In this document: piece by piece, positions 19,441 to 29,117 of the stretch
Numbering within the stretch: the stretch's first letter is position 1
Layout of the letters: each line of letters begins with the position of its first letter
Assembly (NCBI RefSeq): GCF_900105735.1
Contig: NZ_LT629793.1
Coordinates: forward strand, 3,658,001 to 3,722,000
Length of the DNA stretch: 64,000 nucleotides
Direction: 5' to 3'
DNA from: Pseudomonas yamanorum
GTDB lineage: Bacteria; Pseudomonadota; Gammaproteobacteria; Pseudomonadales; Pseudomonadaceae
Translations under genes and position numbers: made by a program
Notes under the pieces: model-generated
What the model saw: only the letters and a program-made list of their open reading frames with translations
Told to the model about the DNA's origin: nothing
Databases searched by the model: none

Positions 19441-20271
19441 TCATAGACGGACCTGTCCTTCGTAGACGCGGGTGGCCGGGCCGGTCATTTTCACCGGTTG
19501 GCCAGGGCCTGCCCATTCGATGGACAGACGTCCGCCGGGCAGGTCGATCAGCAGTGGCGAATCCATCCACCCCTGGCTGATCGCGGCTACGGCAGCGGCG
19601 CAGGCGCCGGTACCGCAAGCCTGGGTTTCGCCGGCACCGCGTTCCCAGACGCGCAATAGCGCACGGGAACGGTCGATGACCTGCAGGAAACCCACGTTAA
19701 CCCGCGCTGGAAAGCGCGGGTGGTTTTCGATCTTCGGCCCCAGTTCGTGAACCGGTGCGCTGTTGATGTCATCGACCCGCAGCACGGCATGGGGGTTGCC
19801 CATGGACACGGCAGCCAGGTTGACGGTCTTGCCGTCCACATCCACCGCATAGCTCAGGGCTTGCTCGGTGGCCTGGAACGGAATGTCCGCCGGCACCAGC
19901 CGTGGGGCGCCCATGTTGACGCCGATCTGGCCGTCGCTGCGAATATCCAGCTCGATAATGCCGCTTTTGGTCTCGACGCGAATCTGCCGCTTGGCGGTCA
20001 GGCGCTTGTCCAGCACAAAGCGGGCGAAACAGCGGGCACCGTTGCCGCACTGTTCCACTTCGGAGCCGTCGGAGTTGAAGATCCGGTAACGGAAATCCAC
20101 TTCCGGGTTGCTCGGTGCTTCCACGAGCAACAACTGGTCGAAGCCGACACCGGTGTGCCGGTCGCCCCACAGCTTGGCGTGCTTGGGCAGGATATGCGCG
20201 TGCTGGCTGACCAGGTCGAGAACCATGAAGTCATTGCCCAGCCCGTGCATCTTGGTAAAACGCAGCAACAT
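19441..20271 (-). CDS. dapF: Diaminopimelate epimerase
   Basis: 276 aa. Converts LL- to meso-diaminopimelate for lysine and peptidoglycan. The two catalytic cysteines are in [13 protein letters not shown] (~residue 73) and [13 protein letters not shown] (~218). The start [19 protein letters not shown] at 20271 is the canonical one; an upstream in-frame ATG at 20304 lies inside lysA and is ignored. The gap to lysA is only 4 bp, so both steps around meso-DAP are co-transcribed. Confidence 0.96.
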   Translation of the reverse strand: MLLRFTKMHGLGNDFMVLDLVSQHAHILPKHAKLWGDRHTGVGFDQLLLVEAPSNPEVDFRYRIFNSDGSEVEQCGNGARCFARFVLDKRLTAKRQIRVETKSGIIELDIRSDGQIGVNMGAPRLVPADIPFQATEQALSYAVDVDGKTVNLAAVSMGNPHAVLRVDDINSAPVHELGPKIENHPRFPARVNVGFLQVIDRSRALLRVWERGAGETQACGTGACAAAVAAISQGWMDSPLLIDLPGGRLSIEWAGPGQPVKMTGPATRVYEGQVRL

Positions 20272-20275
20272 GGCC

Positions 20276-21523
20276 TTACTCCGGCAGCAGGCTTTCGCCA
20301 GCAAACAACTCGGCTACCGTCTCGCGGCGACGCACTTCAAACGCTTGATCACCGTCCACCAGCACCTCGGCGGTACGCCCGCGGGTGTTGTAGTTGGAGC
20401 TCATGACAAACCCGTAGGCACCGGCCGAATGCACGGCCAGCAGGTCGCCTTCTTCCAGGGCCAGCTGACGTTCCTTGGCCAGGAAGTCGCCGGTCTCGCA
20501 GATCGGGCCGACCACGTCGTAGCTGCGGCCTTCGCCAGCACGTGGCTTGACGGCCGTCACATCCATCCAGGCCTGGTACAGCGCCGGGCGGATCAGGTCG
20601 TTCATCGCCGCATCGACGATGGCGAAATCCTTGTGTTCGGTGTGCTTGAGGTACTCGACCTGGGTCAGCAGCACGCCGGCATTGGCGACGACGTAGCGGC
20701 CTGGCTCGAACATCAGCGTCAGGTCGCGGCCTTCGGTGCGCTCGCGCACGGCCTTGATGTAGTCGGAAACCAGCGGCGGTTCTTCGTCGCGATAACGCAC
20801 GCCCACGCCGCCACCGAGGTCGATGTGGTGCAGGTAGATGCCGCATTCGCCGAGGCGGTCGATCAGCGCCAGCAGGCGGTCGAGGGCGTCGAGGAACGGT
20901 GGCAGGCTGGTCAGTTGCGAGCCGATATGGCAGTCGACGCCCAATACTTCCAGGTTTGGCAGTTGGGCGGCACGGATGTACACGTCCTCGGCGTCGGCAA
21001 TGGCGATGCCGAACTTGTTCTCTTTGAGACCGGTGGAAATGTACGGGTGAGTGCCGGCGTCTACGTCCGGGTTGACCCGCAGGGAGATCGGTGCGCGAAC
21101 GCCCATCTCGGCGGCCACCACTTGCAGGCGCTCCAACTCGTCGGTGGACTCGACGTTGAAGCAGTGCACGCCAACTTCCAGGGCGCGGCGCATGTCTTCG
21201 CGGCTCTTGCCGACGCCGGAGAACACGATCTTGTCAGCTTTGCCGCCAGCGGCCAGCACACGCTCAAGCTCGCCCCGGGACACAATGTCGAAACCGGCGC
21301 CAAGGCGCGCCAGGACATTGAGTACACCCAGGTTGGAGTTGGCTTTTACCGCGTAGCACACCAGGCTTGGCGTGCCTTCCAGCGCGTCGGCAAAGGAGCG
21401 GTATTGCGCTTCGATGTGGGCACGGGAGTACACGTAGGTCGGGGTACCAAAGCGCTCGGCAATGGCGGACAGCGCGACACCTTCCGCGAACAGCTCGCCG
21501 TCCCGGTAGTTAAAAGCGTCCAT
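20276..21523 (-). CDS. lysA: Diaminopimelate decarboxylase
   Basis: 415 aa, PLP-dependent, last step of lysine synthesis. The PLP lysine is in [13 protein letters not shown] (~60). [23 protein letters not shown] and the active-site cysteine of [11 protein letters not shown] are all present. It lies 9 bp after the lptM stop and just before dapF. Confidence 0.96.
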   Translation of the reverse strand: MDAFNYRDGELFAEGVALSAIAERFGTPTYVYSRAHIEAQYRSFADALEGTPSLVCYAVKANSNLGVLNVLARLGAGFDIVSRGELERVLAAGGKADKIVFSGVGKSREDMRRALEVGVHCFNVESTDELERLQVVAAEMGVRAPISLRVNPDVDAGTHPYISTGLKENKFGIAIADAEDVYIRAAQLPNLEVLGVDCHIGSQLTSLPPFLDALDRLLALIDRLGECGIYLHHIDLGGGVGVRYRDEEPPLVSDYIKAVRERTEGRDLTLMFEPGRYVVANAGVLLTQVEYLKHTEHKDFAIVDAAMNDLIRPALYQAWMDVTAVKPRAGEGRSYDVVGPICETGDFLAKERQLALEEGDLLAVHSAGAYGFVMSSNYNTRGRTAEVLVDGDQAFEVRRRETVAELFAGESLLPE

Positions 21524-21532
21524 GATGTTCCC

Positions 21533-21694
21533 TTAGTAGGTGTCGTGCTTGTGCGCTTTGGTTTGCGACGATTGCGCCTGTTCATTCGGGTCTTTGCTGT
21601 CATCGGGCAGATACAGCGGGCCTTTTTGACCACAGGCACTAACGAGGCAAGCGACCGCGACGAGCGCAGCAAGGGAAGAGATCAGGCGCTTCAT
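21533..21694 (-). CDS. lptM: Small lipoprotein LptM (YifL-like)
   Basis: 53 aa. The signal peptide [20 protein letters not shown] ends in the lipobox LVSAC, and the mature protein opens [10 protein letters not shown], the hallmark of this family. It is rich in Asp, Lys, Gln and His and ends KHDTY. E. coli LptM (YifL) assists oxidative maturation of the LptD-LptE LPS translocon. It is first in the operon in front of lysA, its usual place in gamma-proteobacteria. Short, but the motif and context are decisive. Confidence 0.9.
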   Translation of the reverse strand: MKRLISSLAALVAVACLVSACGQKGPLYLPDDSKDPNEQAQSSQTKAHKHDTY

Positions 21695-21933
21695 GGCGAA
21701 ATCCTTGAATATGCATTAATTGCGCCCGAGTATACCGACCACCCGCCGGATTGCCTATGCGCCGAAATACCCGTCCGGCGGGGCTTTGCCGAGTTTGTCG
21801 CGATTGCGCTTACACCAATCAGGGATAATTCACGCAGCTGCGGGTAATGAAATCGGTATCCTTTGCAATCATGATGGCGCGTCCGTATTGTGCGGCGCTT
21901 GAGCGAGACCAGACACTTTTCGAGGTTCCCACA

Positions 21934-22266
21934 ATGAGTTTGACCGAAGCCCGTTTTCACGACCTGGTGGATTCGACCCAGCAAGCGCTGGAGGATATTT
22001 TCGACGACAGCGGCCTGGATGTGGACCTGGAGAACTCGGCCGGTGTGCTGACCGTCAAGTTTGAGAGTGGCCAGCAACTGATCTTCAGTCGCCAGGAACC
22101 GCTGCGTCAGCTGTGGCTGGCTGCGCGCTCCGGTGGCGTTCACTTCGACTACGACGAAGAAAGCGGCAAATGGCAGTGCGACAAGAGCGAAGAGTTGTTG
22201 GGCGAGATGCTCACGCGCCTGATTCATGAATATACCGGCGTCGAGCTGGACTTCGACGAGATCTGA
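21934..22266 (+). CDS. cyaY: Iron-sulfur cluster assembly protein CyaY (frataxin)
   Basis: 110 aa. Bacterial frataxin: an acidic first helix (residues ~3-30, ALEDIFDDSGLDVDLE) for iron binding, the beta-sheet strands VLTVKFESGQQLIFSR and QLWLAARSGGVHFDY, and a C-terminal helix. The ATG at 21934 with GAGGT upstream is the family start. It is divergent from lptM and followed 2 bp later by a DUF1289 gene. Confidence 0.94.
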   Translation: MSLTEARFHDLVDSTQQALEDIFDDSGLDVDLENSAGVLTVKFESGQQLIFSRQEPLRQLWLAARSGGVHFDYDEESGKWQCDKSEELLGEMLTRLIHEYTGVELDFDEI

Positions 22267-22268
22267 TC

Positions 22269-22487
22269 GTGACGCAGCCCGTACCCGTACGCCCGCCCAA
22301 GCCGCTGTTCAGCAATGTCAGCCCGGCGGTGCCGTCACCTTGTATCAGTTTATGTCGGCTGGATGAGCACAAAGTCTGCCTCGGCTGCTTTCGTCATGTA
22401 GAAGACATCCGTGAATGGCGCTCCGCCGACGATGCGCGGCGCCGCGTGATCGTCGCCCAGGCCGAGCAGCGCAAGGCCTCCGCCTGA
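22269..22487 (+). CDS. DUF1289 domain protein
   Basis: 72 aa with a GTG start directly after cyaY. The cysteine pattern VPSPCISLCRLDEHKVCLGCFR (Cys-x3-Cys, Cys-x2-Cys) is the DUF1289 motif, probably a small metal-binding site; then REWRSADDARRRVIV. The function is unknown. It is co-transcribed with cyaY, which may hint at iron-sulfur work, though this is only context. Confidence 0.85.
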   Translation: MTQPVPVRPPKPLFSNVSPAVPSPCISLCRLDEHKVCLGCFRHVEDIREWRSADDARRRVIVAQAEQRKASA

Positions 22488-22524
22488 GGCCGTCTTGTTT
22501 ATTTATTGTGCTGTGGTAGTGTCC

Positions 22525-22590
22525 GGATACACCTCAACTCATCGAGGTCCGTGAGAACCCCGCCTTTTCCTGGCGGGGTTTTGCTTTTTT
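22525..22590 (+). ncRNA. rnk leader: hairpin plus terminator in the rnk 5' region
   Basis: ACCTC-loop-GAGGT at 22531-22548 precedes a strong terminator AACCCCGCC-TTTTCCT-GGCGGGGTT with a TTGCTTTTTT tail (22556-22590). Only 28 bp separate the T-run from the rnk ATG, too few for a separate promoter, so rnk must be transcribed through this terminator. A candidate promoter is TTGTTT at 22495 with TAGTGT at 22517. A structured 'rnk leader' motif ending in a terminator has been described upstream of pseudomonad rnk genes, and this fits. It may also close the cyaY-DUF1289 unit. Confidence 0.7.
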
Positions 22591-22618
22591 GTGCAGAAAA
22601 AAGGAGTCTGCCTGAATC

Positions 22619-23029
22619 ATGACCGCACCTTCCATCATCCTCACCCGTCTTGACGTGCAGCGTCTTGAGCAACTGATCGACCGTGTAGGCGAGGCGTCGC
22701 CGGGCGTTGAAGCCCTGCAACACGAACTCGACCGCGCCGAAGAAGTGGTTGGCCACGATGAAGTGCCTGCAACTGTCGTGACCATGAACTCCAGCGTGCA
22801 TTGCCGTGAACAAGGCAGTGGCAAGGACTATCACCTGACCCTGGTCTACCCCAAGGACGCGAACGCCGACGAAGGCAAAATCTCGATCCTGGCGCCGGTG
22901 GGCAGCGCTTTGTTGGGCCTGCAAGTCGGCCAGCACATCGACTGGCCAGCACCAGGTGGCAAAACCCTCAAGCTTGAATTGCTCGGCGTCGAAGGCCAGC
23001 CGAAAGACGGTGGTGCCTTTCCTCTCTAA
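22619..23029 (+). CDS. rnk: Nucleoside diphosphate kinase regulator Rnk
   Basis: 136 aa. An N-terminal coiled coil (residues ~10-50) is followed by a GreA-like C-terminal domain with TVVTMNSSVHCRE, ISILAPVGSALLGLQVGQ and IDWPAPGG. Rnk belongs to the GreA/GreB fold and binds RNA polymerase; in Pseudomonas it was described as affecting Ndk levels and, with AlgQ, alginate. RBS AAGGAG is 15 bp upstream of the ATG. The stop overlaps convergent cyaA by 4 bp. Confidence 0.93.
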   Translation: MTAPSIILTRLDVQRLEQLIDRVGEASPGVEALQHELDRAEEVVGHDEVPATVVTMNSSVHCREQGSGKDYHLTLVYPKDANADEGKISILAPVGSALLGLQVGQHIDWPAPGGKTLKLELLGVEGQPKDGGAFPL

Positions 23030-25866
23030 ACCTGGTTCAGCGCTTCATTGAGCGCCAGTTCCAGATCAGCCTTGTAGCGCAGGTACAGATTGCTCGGGCT
23101 TTGAACATCACCGAGCAGGCCGGACAGGTCCAGATCGGTGATGTAGCAGCGGTAGCGCTCGGCCTCCCGGCGTTGCCCGACGATTTGCTGGGCGACCACC
23201 GCAAACAGTTGGTCGCCAAATTCCAGCTCGGAAAACTCCCGTTGATTGCAGTACAAGGTGATCCCCACCTGGCCCGGTGCTGCCTTGCCGATAATCGCCT
23301 GCACGTCGTAGAACGGTTTATTGGCCGGGGTTTGCGGCGCTGGGCGCGGTTCGGCCCGGCGTGCGCGGCCGCTGCCTGACGGCAACAGCTGGTAATACAG
23401 GATTTGCACCGCGCCGAGTGGCTGTTGCGGGTCCAGCGGCAGCAGCGCGTCGCGCCGATAAATAATCGATTGCAGGAAGCGCTGCAGCGGCACCAGAAGG
23501 CTTTGCTCGTCGTGAAACGGCAGGCGCTGCTGCCAGAGCGCGTTGAATTCATCCAGCACGTACAGCTCGGCAACCCCTTCGTTGATCCGGTAGAACACCT
23601 GCACACAGTCGGGCAGGCCCATGGGCAGCAACAGCGCCAGGTCGTGGTCTTCGAGGGCCATGGTGTCCAGGTGCAGCGGGCTGTAGCTGGCCAGTTCTTC
23701 ACTGAGGTAGGCGATCAGCGCGTCCTGGGTCGCCAGTGACACATGGTTGGCTTGGCCGGGTGTCAGTTCCATCACGTGGTAGTGCTGCTGCACCTGCACC
23801 AGGTAGCGGTGGTTTTCCTGGCTCAGCATCAGGTTTTGCGCGGTGTCGAAGATTTCTTCCACGCGCTGGGCAATGAATTGCGCACGGTTGTGGCAGAAGC
23901 AACGCACCCGCAATCGCGGCAGGTGATTGGCCGGCAGCTGGTTCAGGTAATCCCGCAGGCAGTCGAGCAGCGCGTGGGGGCCGTCGTAGCGGCTGACCAT
24001 CACCTCGTTCCAGCTGTTGAGCGTGACCTGGTCCAGGGTTAGCACCAGGTTTTCCCGTACGCCGGCGTAACTCAGGGAGTCGGTGCGCTCGGTGGTCATC
24101 AGGATGTTCAGGTCGCGGTGGTGCTTGAGCGGATCGACGCCGACGTTGATCAGCAGCAGCACTTCCTCGGGCACCGCCGAGCGCAACAGACGTTCTTCAT
24201 CGACGCTGGCCAAGGGCAGGGCGACGGTCTGTTGCAGGCTGCCCAGCAGGTTGAACAGCTCGAATTCGGTCATGTCGCTGCTGCCGGGGTGCAAGGCCAG
24301 GCGGGTGCTGCTGTCGATCACGCCGTTGCGGTGGCACCAGGTGAGCATTTCCAGCAGGTCGCGGCTGCGCTTGATCGGTGCGAAGTGCTCCCATTCCAGG
24401 GCGGTCAGGCTGCCGTTGTACAAGCCCCAATGGTGCTGACCCGGCTCTTTACGGTTGGGCGATTGCACCAGGGTCAGGGTGTCTTCGGCCAGGTCCGGGG
24501 CAATGCCGGGGTTGATGAACTCAACCTTGCCGGCCTTGCGCTCGAAGGCGGCATACAGGCGCCGGCCGAGCACATTGAGGTCGCGCTTGTTGATCAGGCT
24601 GACGGTCTGTTCGGTGCGGGCAAACTGGGTCAGGAAGCGATAGCTATAGTTCAGCTCGTTGACCAGCGCCCGGCGCTCGGAGGCCACTTGGCGGACTTTC
24701 CATTGGCTGCGGCTGTCCAGCAGGGCCAGTTGGCGCTGGTCCCAACCCCATTCATGGGCCAGGCGCTCCAGCAGCAAACGTTGCCAGCGGTCGGTGCGCT
24801 GGCCGGCCGTGAGCTTGCGGTTGACCTTCAGGTACAGGGCGCGCCGCACCAGTTCCAGGCGCTCCGGTTCGTTGCGGGCCTTGAGGTATTCCTCGATGCG
24901 GCGGTAGACCACGATGTACGGGTCCAGCTCGTCCAGGTCCATCTGGTTGGCAAACACCGCCCGCTTGAAGCGCAGGCTCAGGCACTGCACCTTCGGGTGT
25001 TCGCTGGCGTAGACCTCGGTCAGTAGGAGCTTGAGTACCGACTTGTAGGGCGATTCGATGCCCTTGAACAACTGCCACAGGCCGGCGCCGATAAATTCAC
25101 CCGGCGGGATGTGGGCCAGATGGCCCAGGTCGAGGGTTTCATCGGCGCGGATAAAGCGCTTGGAGATCAACGCGTGGGTGAATTCGGCGTAGCGGGTTTC
25201 TTCATACACCGGCACCAGCCACCAGATTGGCGTGCGCCCTGCCAGCCAGATGGCGGTGCGGTAGAACTCATCCAGCAGCAGGTAATGCTGGCTGGTGCCG
25301 CAGTCTTCCGAGCTCAGTTGGGTGTCGCGGTCACCCTGGATAAACCGTGTCGGCTCGATCAGGAAAAAATGCGCCTCGGCGCCCATGGTCAGAGCCCAGG
25401 TTTCCAGCAAGTGGCATTTTTTTCGTAGCTCGGCCAGCTCATTCTCACTGAGATCGGCAGCGTGGCAGACCCACACGTCCATATCACTTTGATCGGCCTG
25501 GGCCAGGGTGCCCAGGCTGCCCATCAGGAACAGGCCATGAATAGGGCGCGGTGGGTTGCCGTGCCGGGGCTTGTAGGAAAACGTGCGGGTCAGGCGCTGA
25601 GCTTCTGCCAACGCTTGCGCGTCGGGTTCAAAGTTCGACAGGCCGGCCGGTGTGCTGCCCGACACATAACCCGGCAGCAGCGGGTGATTGACGTGGAAAA
25701 ACAGCGGCAGCAGCGTCAGTACGCTTTGCTGGCGCGGCGTCAGCCCTTCAACGGCCCGGGCCATGCGGCCCTCGTTCAGGGCCAGAAATCGCGCGCGCAA
25801 CTGGGTCAGCACCTTGCGGTCGATGCCTTCGTCCAGGTCGGGGCGGATTTCGTGGGTGCGGGTCAT
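23026..25866 (-). CDS. cyaA: Class I adenylate cyclase
   Basis: 946 aa. Enterobacterial-type adenylate cyclase making cAMP for Vfr/CRP. The catalytic nucleotidyltransferase site is GSLGTLAQADQSDMDVWVCH at ~110-130, with the metal-binding DxD of SDMDVW. The rest is the long regulatory half, lacking a clear C-terminal PTS histidine segment. Length and start (MTRTHEIRPDLDEGIDRK) agree with pseudomonad CyaA. It converges on rnk with a 4-bp overlap. Confidence 0.95.
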   Translation of the reverse strand: MTRTHEIRPDLDEGIDRKVLTQLRARFLALNEGRMARAVEGLTPRQQSVLTLLPLFFHVNHPLLPGYVSGSTPAGLSNFEPDAQALAEAQRLTRTFSYKPRHGNPPRPIHGLFLMGSLGTLAQADQSDMDVWVCHAADLSENELAELRKKCHLLETWALTMGAEAHFFLIEPTRFIQGDRDTQLSSEDCGTSQHYLLLDEFYRTAIWLAGRTPIWWLVPVYEETRYAEFTHALISKRFIRADETLDLGHLAHIPPGEFIGAGLWQLFKGIESPYKSVLKLLLTEVYASEHPKVQCLSLRFKRAVFANQMDLDELDPYIVVYRRIEEYLKARNEPERLELVRRALYLKVNRKLTAGQRTDRWQRLLLERLAHEWGWDQRQLALLDSRSQWKVRQVASERRALVNELNYSYRFLTQFARTEQTVSLINKRDLNVLGRRLYAAFERKAGKVEFINPGIAPDLAEDTLTLVQSPNRKEPGQHHWGLYNGSLTALEWEHFAPIKRSRDLLEMLTWCHRNGVIDSSTRLALHPGSSDMTEFELFNLLGSLQQTVALPLASVDEERLLRSAVPEEVLLLINVGVDPLKHHRDLNILMTTERTDSLSYAGVRENLVLTLDQVTLNSWNEVMVSRYDGPHALLDCLRDYLNQLPANHLPRLRVRCFCHNRAQFIAQRVEEIFDTAQNLMLSQENHRYLVQVQQHYHVMELTPGQANHVSLATQDALIAYLSEELASYSPLHLDTMALEDHDLALLLPMGLPDCVQVFYRINEGVAELYVLDEFNALWQQRLPFHDEQSLLVPLQRFLQSIIYRRDALLPLDPQQPLGAVQILYYQLLPSGSGRARRAEPRPAPQTPANKPFYDVQAIIGKAAPGQVGITLYCNQREFSELEFGDQLFAVVAQQIVGQRREAERYRCYITDLDLSGLLGDVQSPSNLYLRYKADLELALNEALNQV

Positions 25867-26033
25867 GTCGAACTCGGTGGCTCGCAGGGCCCGACGTGGG
25901 CGGCCGTGTGGGAGTTTACAGCCAGTAGCGTAGGAGGTTTAGCGGGATTTTGTTTTTGGCGCCAGAATTTTATCCCGGGCGCAGGAATGCCCGCGGAATC
26001 CGTGAAAGAGGATCCCGTGGGCGATACAAGGTG

Positions 26034-26282
26034 TCAGGCGGCTTCTTTGCTGGTCGTCAGAATAGTCAGCAGGCTTTGTGCGTGTTCGGCAGCATCCCGG
26101 CCAAGGCTGGTGAGGTAGCCACCATCTGGCTGGTCGATCAGGTCTTTTTCAAACAGGCGCCGGGCAGCGGCGATGGCAGTGGGAGCGGCGGTCTGATGAA
26201 CTTTCAGACCTTCCTGGGAGCTGCCCAGGTTGAAGAGTGCAAGGATTTCCAGTTCGGCAACCAACTCAGGGGTATACGACAT
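26034..26282 (-). CDS. TIGR02647 family small protein
   Basis: 82 aa. Opens MSYTPELVAELEILALFNL, then VHQTAAPTAIAAARRLFEKDL and LIDQPDGGYLTSLGRDAAEH, a pattern resembling a small winged-helix protein. It matches a short family restricted to Pseudomonas and relatives and annotated as putative DNA-binding. It lies next to cyaA in this genus. The function is unknown. Confidence 0.75.
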   Translation of the reverse strand: MSYTPELVAELEILALFNLGSSQEGLKVHQTAAPTAIAAARRLFEKDLIDQPDGGYLTSLGRDAAEHAQSLLTILTTSKEAA

Positions 26283-26392
26283 AAGGACTCCAGACTTTCT
26301 AGGAATTTTTAGACGCTAGCAGCCATAAGGTGAACGCACTTGGGCGAGCTGTCCAGTCGGAACTCATGCAGTGTTGATGTGGGGCAGGATTG

Positions 26393-26416
26393 TGGCCAGC
26401 AAGCGCTTGCTGGCCA
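26393..26416. terminator. Perfect 24-bp palindrome downstream of an acidic small gene
   Basis: TGGCCAGCAAGC followed at once by its exact reverse complement, a 24-bp perfect dyad with no loop. It begins 15 bp after the stop codon of the minus-strand gene ending at 26431. It has no T-run. It may be a cruciform or hairpin end of that transcript, or a protein site. Confidence 0.5.
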
Positions 26417-26430
26417 GCGCGGTGTCGGGC

Positions 26431-26715
26431 TTATTGCTTCTCGGGCGGCAGCTCTGGCAGGGCGCGCAAGGCAGTTTCATACCATTCGGTATTGAAGGCG
26501 CGGTCTTCTTCGAGCAGGGCGTCGATTTCGATGGCGAGCACGTGGGCCATCATTTGCAGGATGTCTTCGCGCTCGTAGCCCACCAGGGTCAGCTTGTTGA
26601 AGGTGGCCTTGGCGGCGGGCGGGTTGTCGCTTTCGATCTGGTTTTCGATCGCTTCAATCAAGGTGGTCTCGGCGAACTCTTCTTCGTCGTTGTCGATATC
26701 GGTTGGCTCGCTCAT
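26431..26715 (-). CDS. Conserved hypothetical acidic protein
   Basis: 94 aa, acidic (MSEPTDIDNDEEEFAETTLI) with a mainly helical body: ATFNKLTLVGYEREDILQMM, AHVLAIEIDALLEEDRAFNT and EWYETALRALPELP. The start at 26715 has GGAG upstream; an upstream ATG at 26754 is not supported. I do not recognise a function. It is divergent from the glutathione S-transferase-like gene and followed by the palindrome at 26393. Confidence 0.75.
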   Translation of the reverse strand: MSEPTDIDNDEEEFAETTLIEAIENQIESDNPPAAKATFNKLTLVGYEREDILQMMAHVLAIEIDALLEEDRAFNTEWYETALRALPELPPEKQ

Positions 26716-26840
26716 GGCAGGCTCCTGGAGGAAAGGGCGCCAGTCTACCCCCATTCACTCGGCTGATGCTGCTGGTCAGGCGTGGCATCCCGTTCTATAA
26801 CCACTGCTGCCAACCCCGTACACGGCCTGGAGGCTTTGTG

Positions 26841-27500
26841 ATGCTCAAGCTTTATGGATTTTCGGTCAGCAACTACTACAACATGGTCAAACTGGCACTG
26901 CTGGAGAAAGGGCTGCCCTTCGAAGAGGTGCCGTTCTACGCAGGCCAGACCCCTGAAGCATTGGCCGTGAGCCCCCGGGGCAAGGTGCCGGTGCTGGGTG
27001 TCGAGCAAGGCTTTATCAACGAAACCAGCGTGATCCTCGAATACATCGAACAGACCCAGGGCGGGCCATCGCTGTTGCCCGGCGATCCGTTCCAGCGTGC
27101 CCAGGTGCTGGCGTTGTGCAGGGAAATCGAGTTGTACATCGAGTTGCCGGCCCGGGCGTGTTTTGCCGAGGCGTTTTTCGGGATGCCGGTGCCGGAGGCG
27201 ATCAAGGAGAAATCCAAGGCGGAGTTATTGCTGGGGATCGCATCGCTGGGGCGGCACGGGAAGTTCGCGCCGTATGTGGCGGGGGACAGTTTCACGATTA
27301 CGGATTTGTATTTTGTGTACAGCGTGGACCTGGCCTGTGGGGTGGCCGGGAAGCTGTTCGGGCTGGATCTGTTGGCTGAGTTGCCGGAGGCCAAGGCGTT
27401 GCTGGAACGCTTGCAGGCGTTGCCGAATGCCCAGCGGGTGGCGGCGGACAAGGAAGCGGCGATGCCGGCGTTTATGGCGATGGTTGCTGCCAAGAAATAA
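26841..27500 (+). CDS. Glutathione S-transferase family protein
   Basis: 219 aa. N-terminal thioredoxin fold ~1-78 (MLKLYGFSVSNYYNMVKLAL, the cis-proline loop GKVPVLGV and the glutathione-binding ETSVILEYIE) and an all-helical C-terminal domain. The N-terminal active-site position has Ser/Asn-Tyr (SVSNYYN) rather than a clear Cys. The ATG at 26841 has GGAGG 8 bp upstream. The substrate is unknown; detoxification is the general role of the family. Confidence 0.88.
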   Translation: MLKLYGFSVSNYYNMVKLALLEKGLPFEEVPFYAGQTPEALAVSPRGKVPVLGVEQGFINETSVILEYIEQTQGGPSLLPGDPFQRAQVLALCREIELYIELPARACFAEAFFGMPVPEAIKEKSKAELLLGIASLGRHGKFAPYVAGDSFTITDLYFVYSVDLACGVAGKLFGLDLLAELPEAKALLERLQALPNAQRVAADKEAAMPAFMAMVAAKK

Positions 27501-27522
27501 ATCTTGGGTGTTTGTGATGACG

Positions 27523-27607
27523 CTTTCGCGAGCAAGCCCGCTCCCACATTTGACCGAGTGCCATCTTTGGAATGCAGTCGAATGTGGGAGCGGGCTTGCT
27601 CGCTAAG
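27523..27607. repeat. REP-type inverted repeat pair
   Basis: Arms CTTTCGCGAGCAAGCCCGCT and AATGTGGGAGCGGGCTTGCT with CGCTAAGC at the far end. Same class as 3.1 and 54.1 kb. It sits in the 110 bp between the GST gene and the end of argH. Confidence 0.88.
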
Positions 27608-27610
27608 CTT

Positions 27611-29005
27611 TTAGCGGCTGGCGAGCAATGCCTGGCCGCGAACCACGGCAGCCTTCACCTGCGTCGGCGCAGTCCCGCCGATATGGTTACGGGCATTCAC
27701 CGACCCTTCCAGGGTCAGCACCGCAAACACATCCTGCTCGATCTGGTCGCTGAACTGGCGCAGTTCTTCCAGGCTCATTTCCGCCAAGTCCTTGCCGGTG
27801 TCCACGCCGTATTTCACGGCATGGCCTACGATTTCGTGGCAGTCACGGAACGGCAGGCCGCGGCGTACCAGGTAGTCGGCCAGGTCGGTTGCGGTGGAGA
27901 AGCCACGCAGGGCCGCTTCACGCATGATGGCGTGCTTGGGCTTGATCGCCGGGATCATGTCGGCAAAGGCCCGCAGCGAGTCGCGCAGGGTGTCGGCGGC
28001 GTCGAACAGCGGTTCCTTGTCTTCCTGGTTGTCCTTGTTGTAGGCCAGCGGCTGGCCTTTCATCAGGGTCAACAGGCCCATCAGCGCGCCGAATACACGG
28101 CCGCTTTTGCCACGCACCAATTCCGGCACGTCGGGGTTTTTCTTTTGCGGCATGATCGAGCTGCCGGTGCAGAAGCGGTCCGGCAGGTCGATGAACTGGA
28201 ATTGCGCACTGGTCCACAGCACCAGCTCTTCGGAGAAACGCGACAAATGCATCATCGCGATGCTGGCCGCAGCGCAGAATTCGATGGCAAAGTCACGGTC
28301 CGACACGCCGTCCAGGGAGTTGCCGCCCACGGCGTCGAAGCCCAGCAGCTGCGCGGTGTATTCGCGGTCGATCGGGTAGGTGGTGCCGGCCAGTGCGGCG
28401 CTGCCCAGGGGCATGCGGTTGGCGCGCTTGCGGCAGTCCACCAGGCGCTCGTAGTCGCGGCTGAGCATTTCGAACCAGGCCAGCAGGTGGTGGCCGAAGG
28501 TCACAGGCTGTGCGGTTTGCAGGTGGGTGAAGCCGGGCATGATGGTGCCGGACTCACGCTCTGCCTGCTCCAGCAGGCCTTTTTGCAAGCGGGTGATTTC
28601 GGCCAGGATCAGGTCGATCTCGTCCCGCAGCCACAGGCGGATATCGGTGGCCACCTGGTCGTTACGGCTGCGACCGGTGTGCAGTTTCTTGCCGGTCACA
28701 CCGATGCGGTCGGTGAGGCGGGCCTCGATGTTCATGTGCACGTCTTCCAGGTCGACGCGCCAGTCGAAGGTGCCGGCTTCGATCTCGCCACGGATGGTGG
28801 TGAGGCCGTCGATGATGCTGTCGCGCTCGGCATCGGTCAGTACGCCGACCTTGGCCAGCATCGTGGCGTGGGCGATCGAGCCCATGATGTCGTGGCGGTA
28901 CAGGCGCTGGTCGAAGGTGACGGAGGCGGTGAAGCGCGCGACGAAGGCGTCGACGGGTTCACTGAAGCGGCCGCCCCAGGACTGGTTGGTCTTGTCGGTG
29001 CTCAT
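27611..29005 (-). CDS. argH: Argininosuccinate lyase
   Basis: 464 aa. Last step of arginine synthesis, splitting argininosuccinate to arginine and fumarate. Fumarase-superfamily signature [20 protein letters not shown] at ~280, catalytic-region [12 protein letters not shown] at ~110 and HLQTAQP at ~160 are intact. The start [20 protein letters not shown] at 29005 is canonical; the longer upstream frame overlaps the algZ remnant region. In Pseudomonas argH is divergent from algZ-algR, as here in remnant form. Confidence 0.95.
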   Translation of the reverse strand: MSTDKTNQSWGGRFSEPVDAFVARFTASVTFDQRLYRHDIMGSIAHATMLAKVGVLTDAERDSIIDGLTTIRGEIEAGTFDWRVDLEDVHMNIEARLTDRIGVTGKKLHTGRSRNDQVATDIRLWLRDEIDLILAEITRLQKGLLEQAERESGTIMPGFTHLQTAQPVTFGHHLLAWFEMLSRDYERLVDCRKRANRMPLGSAALAGTTYPIDREYTAQLLGFDAVGGNSLDGVSDRDFAIEFCAAASIAMMHLSRFSEELVLWTSAQFQFIDLPDRFCTGSSIMPQKKNPDVPELVRGKSGRVFGALMGLLTLMKGQPLAYNKDNQEDKEPLFDAADTLRDSLRAFADMIPAIKPKHAIMREAALRGFSTATDLADYLVRRGLPFRDCHEIVGHAVKYGVDTGKDLAEMSLEELRQFSDQIEQDVFAVLTLEGSVNARNHIGGTAPTQVKAAVVRGQALLASR

Positions 29006-29117
29006 GGATTCGCTCGTGATCTGCTGGAAAGAGGGCATGAAAGTGTGGCGCCGATAATAACAGGGTTGCCCCCGGAGGCGATGATGCCGGGGCGGGGCAT
29101 TTTTATTTGTTTCCAAG

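Noticed and set aside
20108..21847. 579-codon open frame on the plus strand opposite dapF and lysA
   Set aside because: Antisense shadow of two well-conserved genes in G+C-rich DNA. The same applies to long frames opposite rep (47-1087), the EAL gene (1472-2947), amtB (14549-15841), argH (27572-29125), ppk (52039-53952) and ppx (54193-55770).
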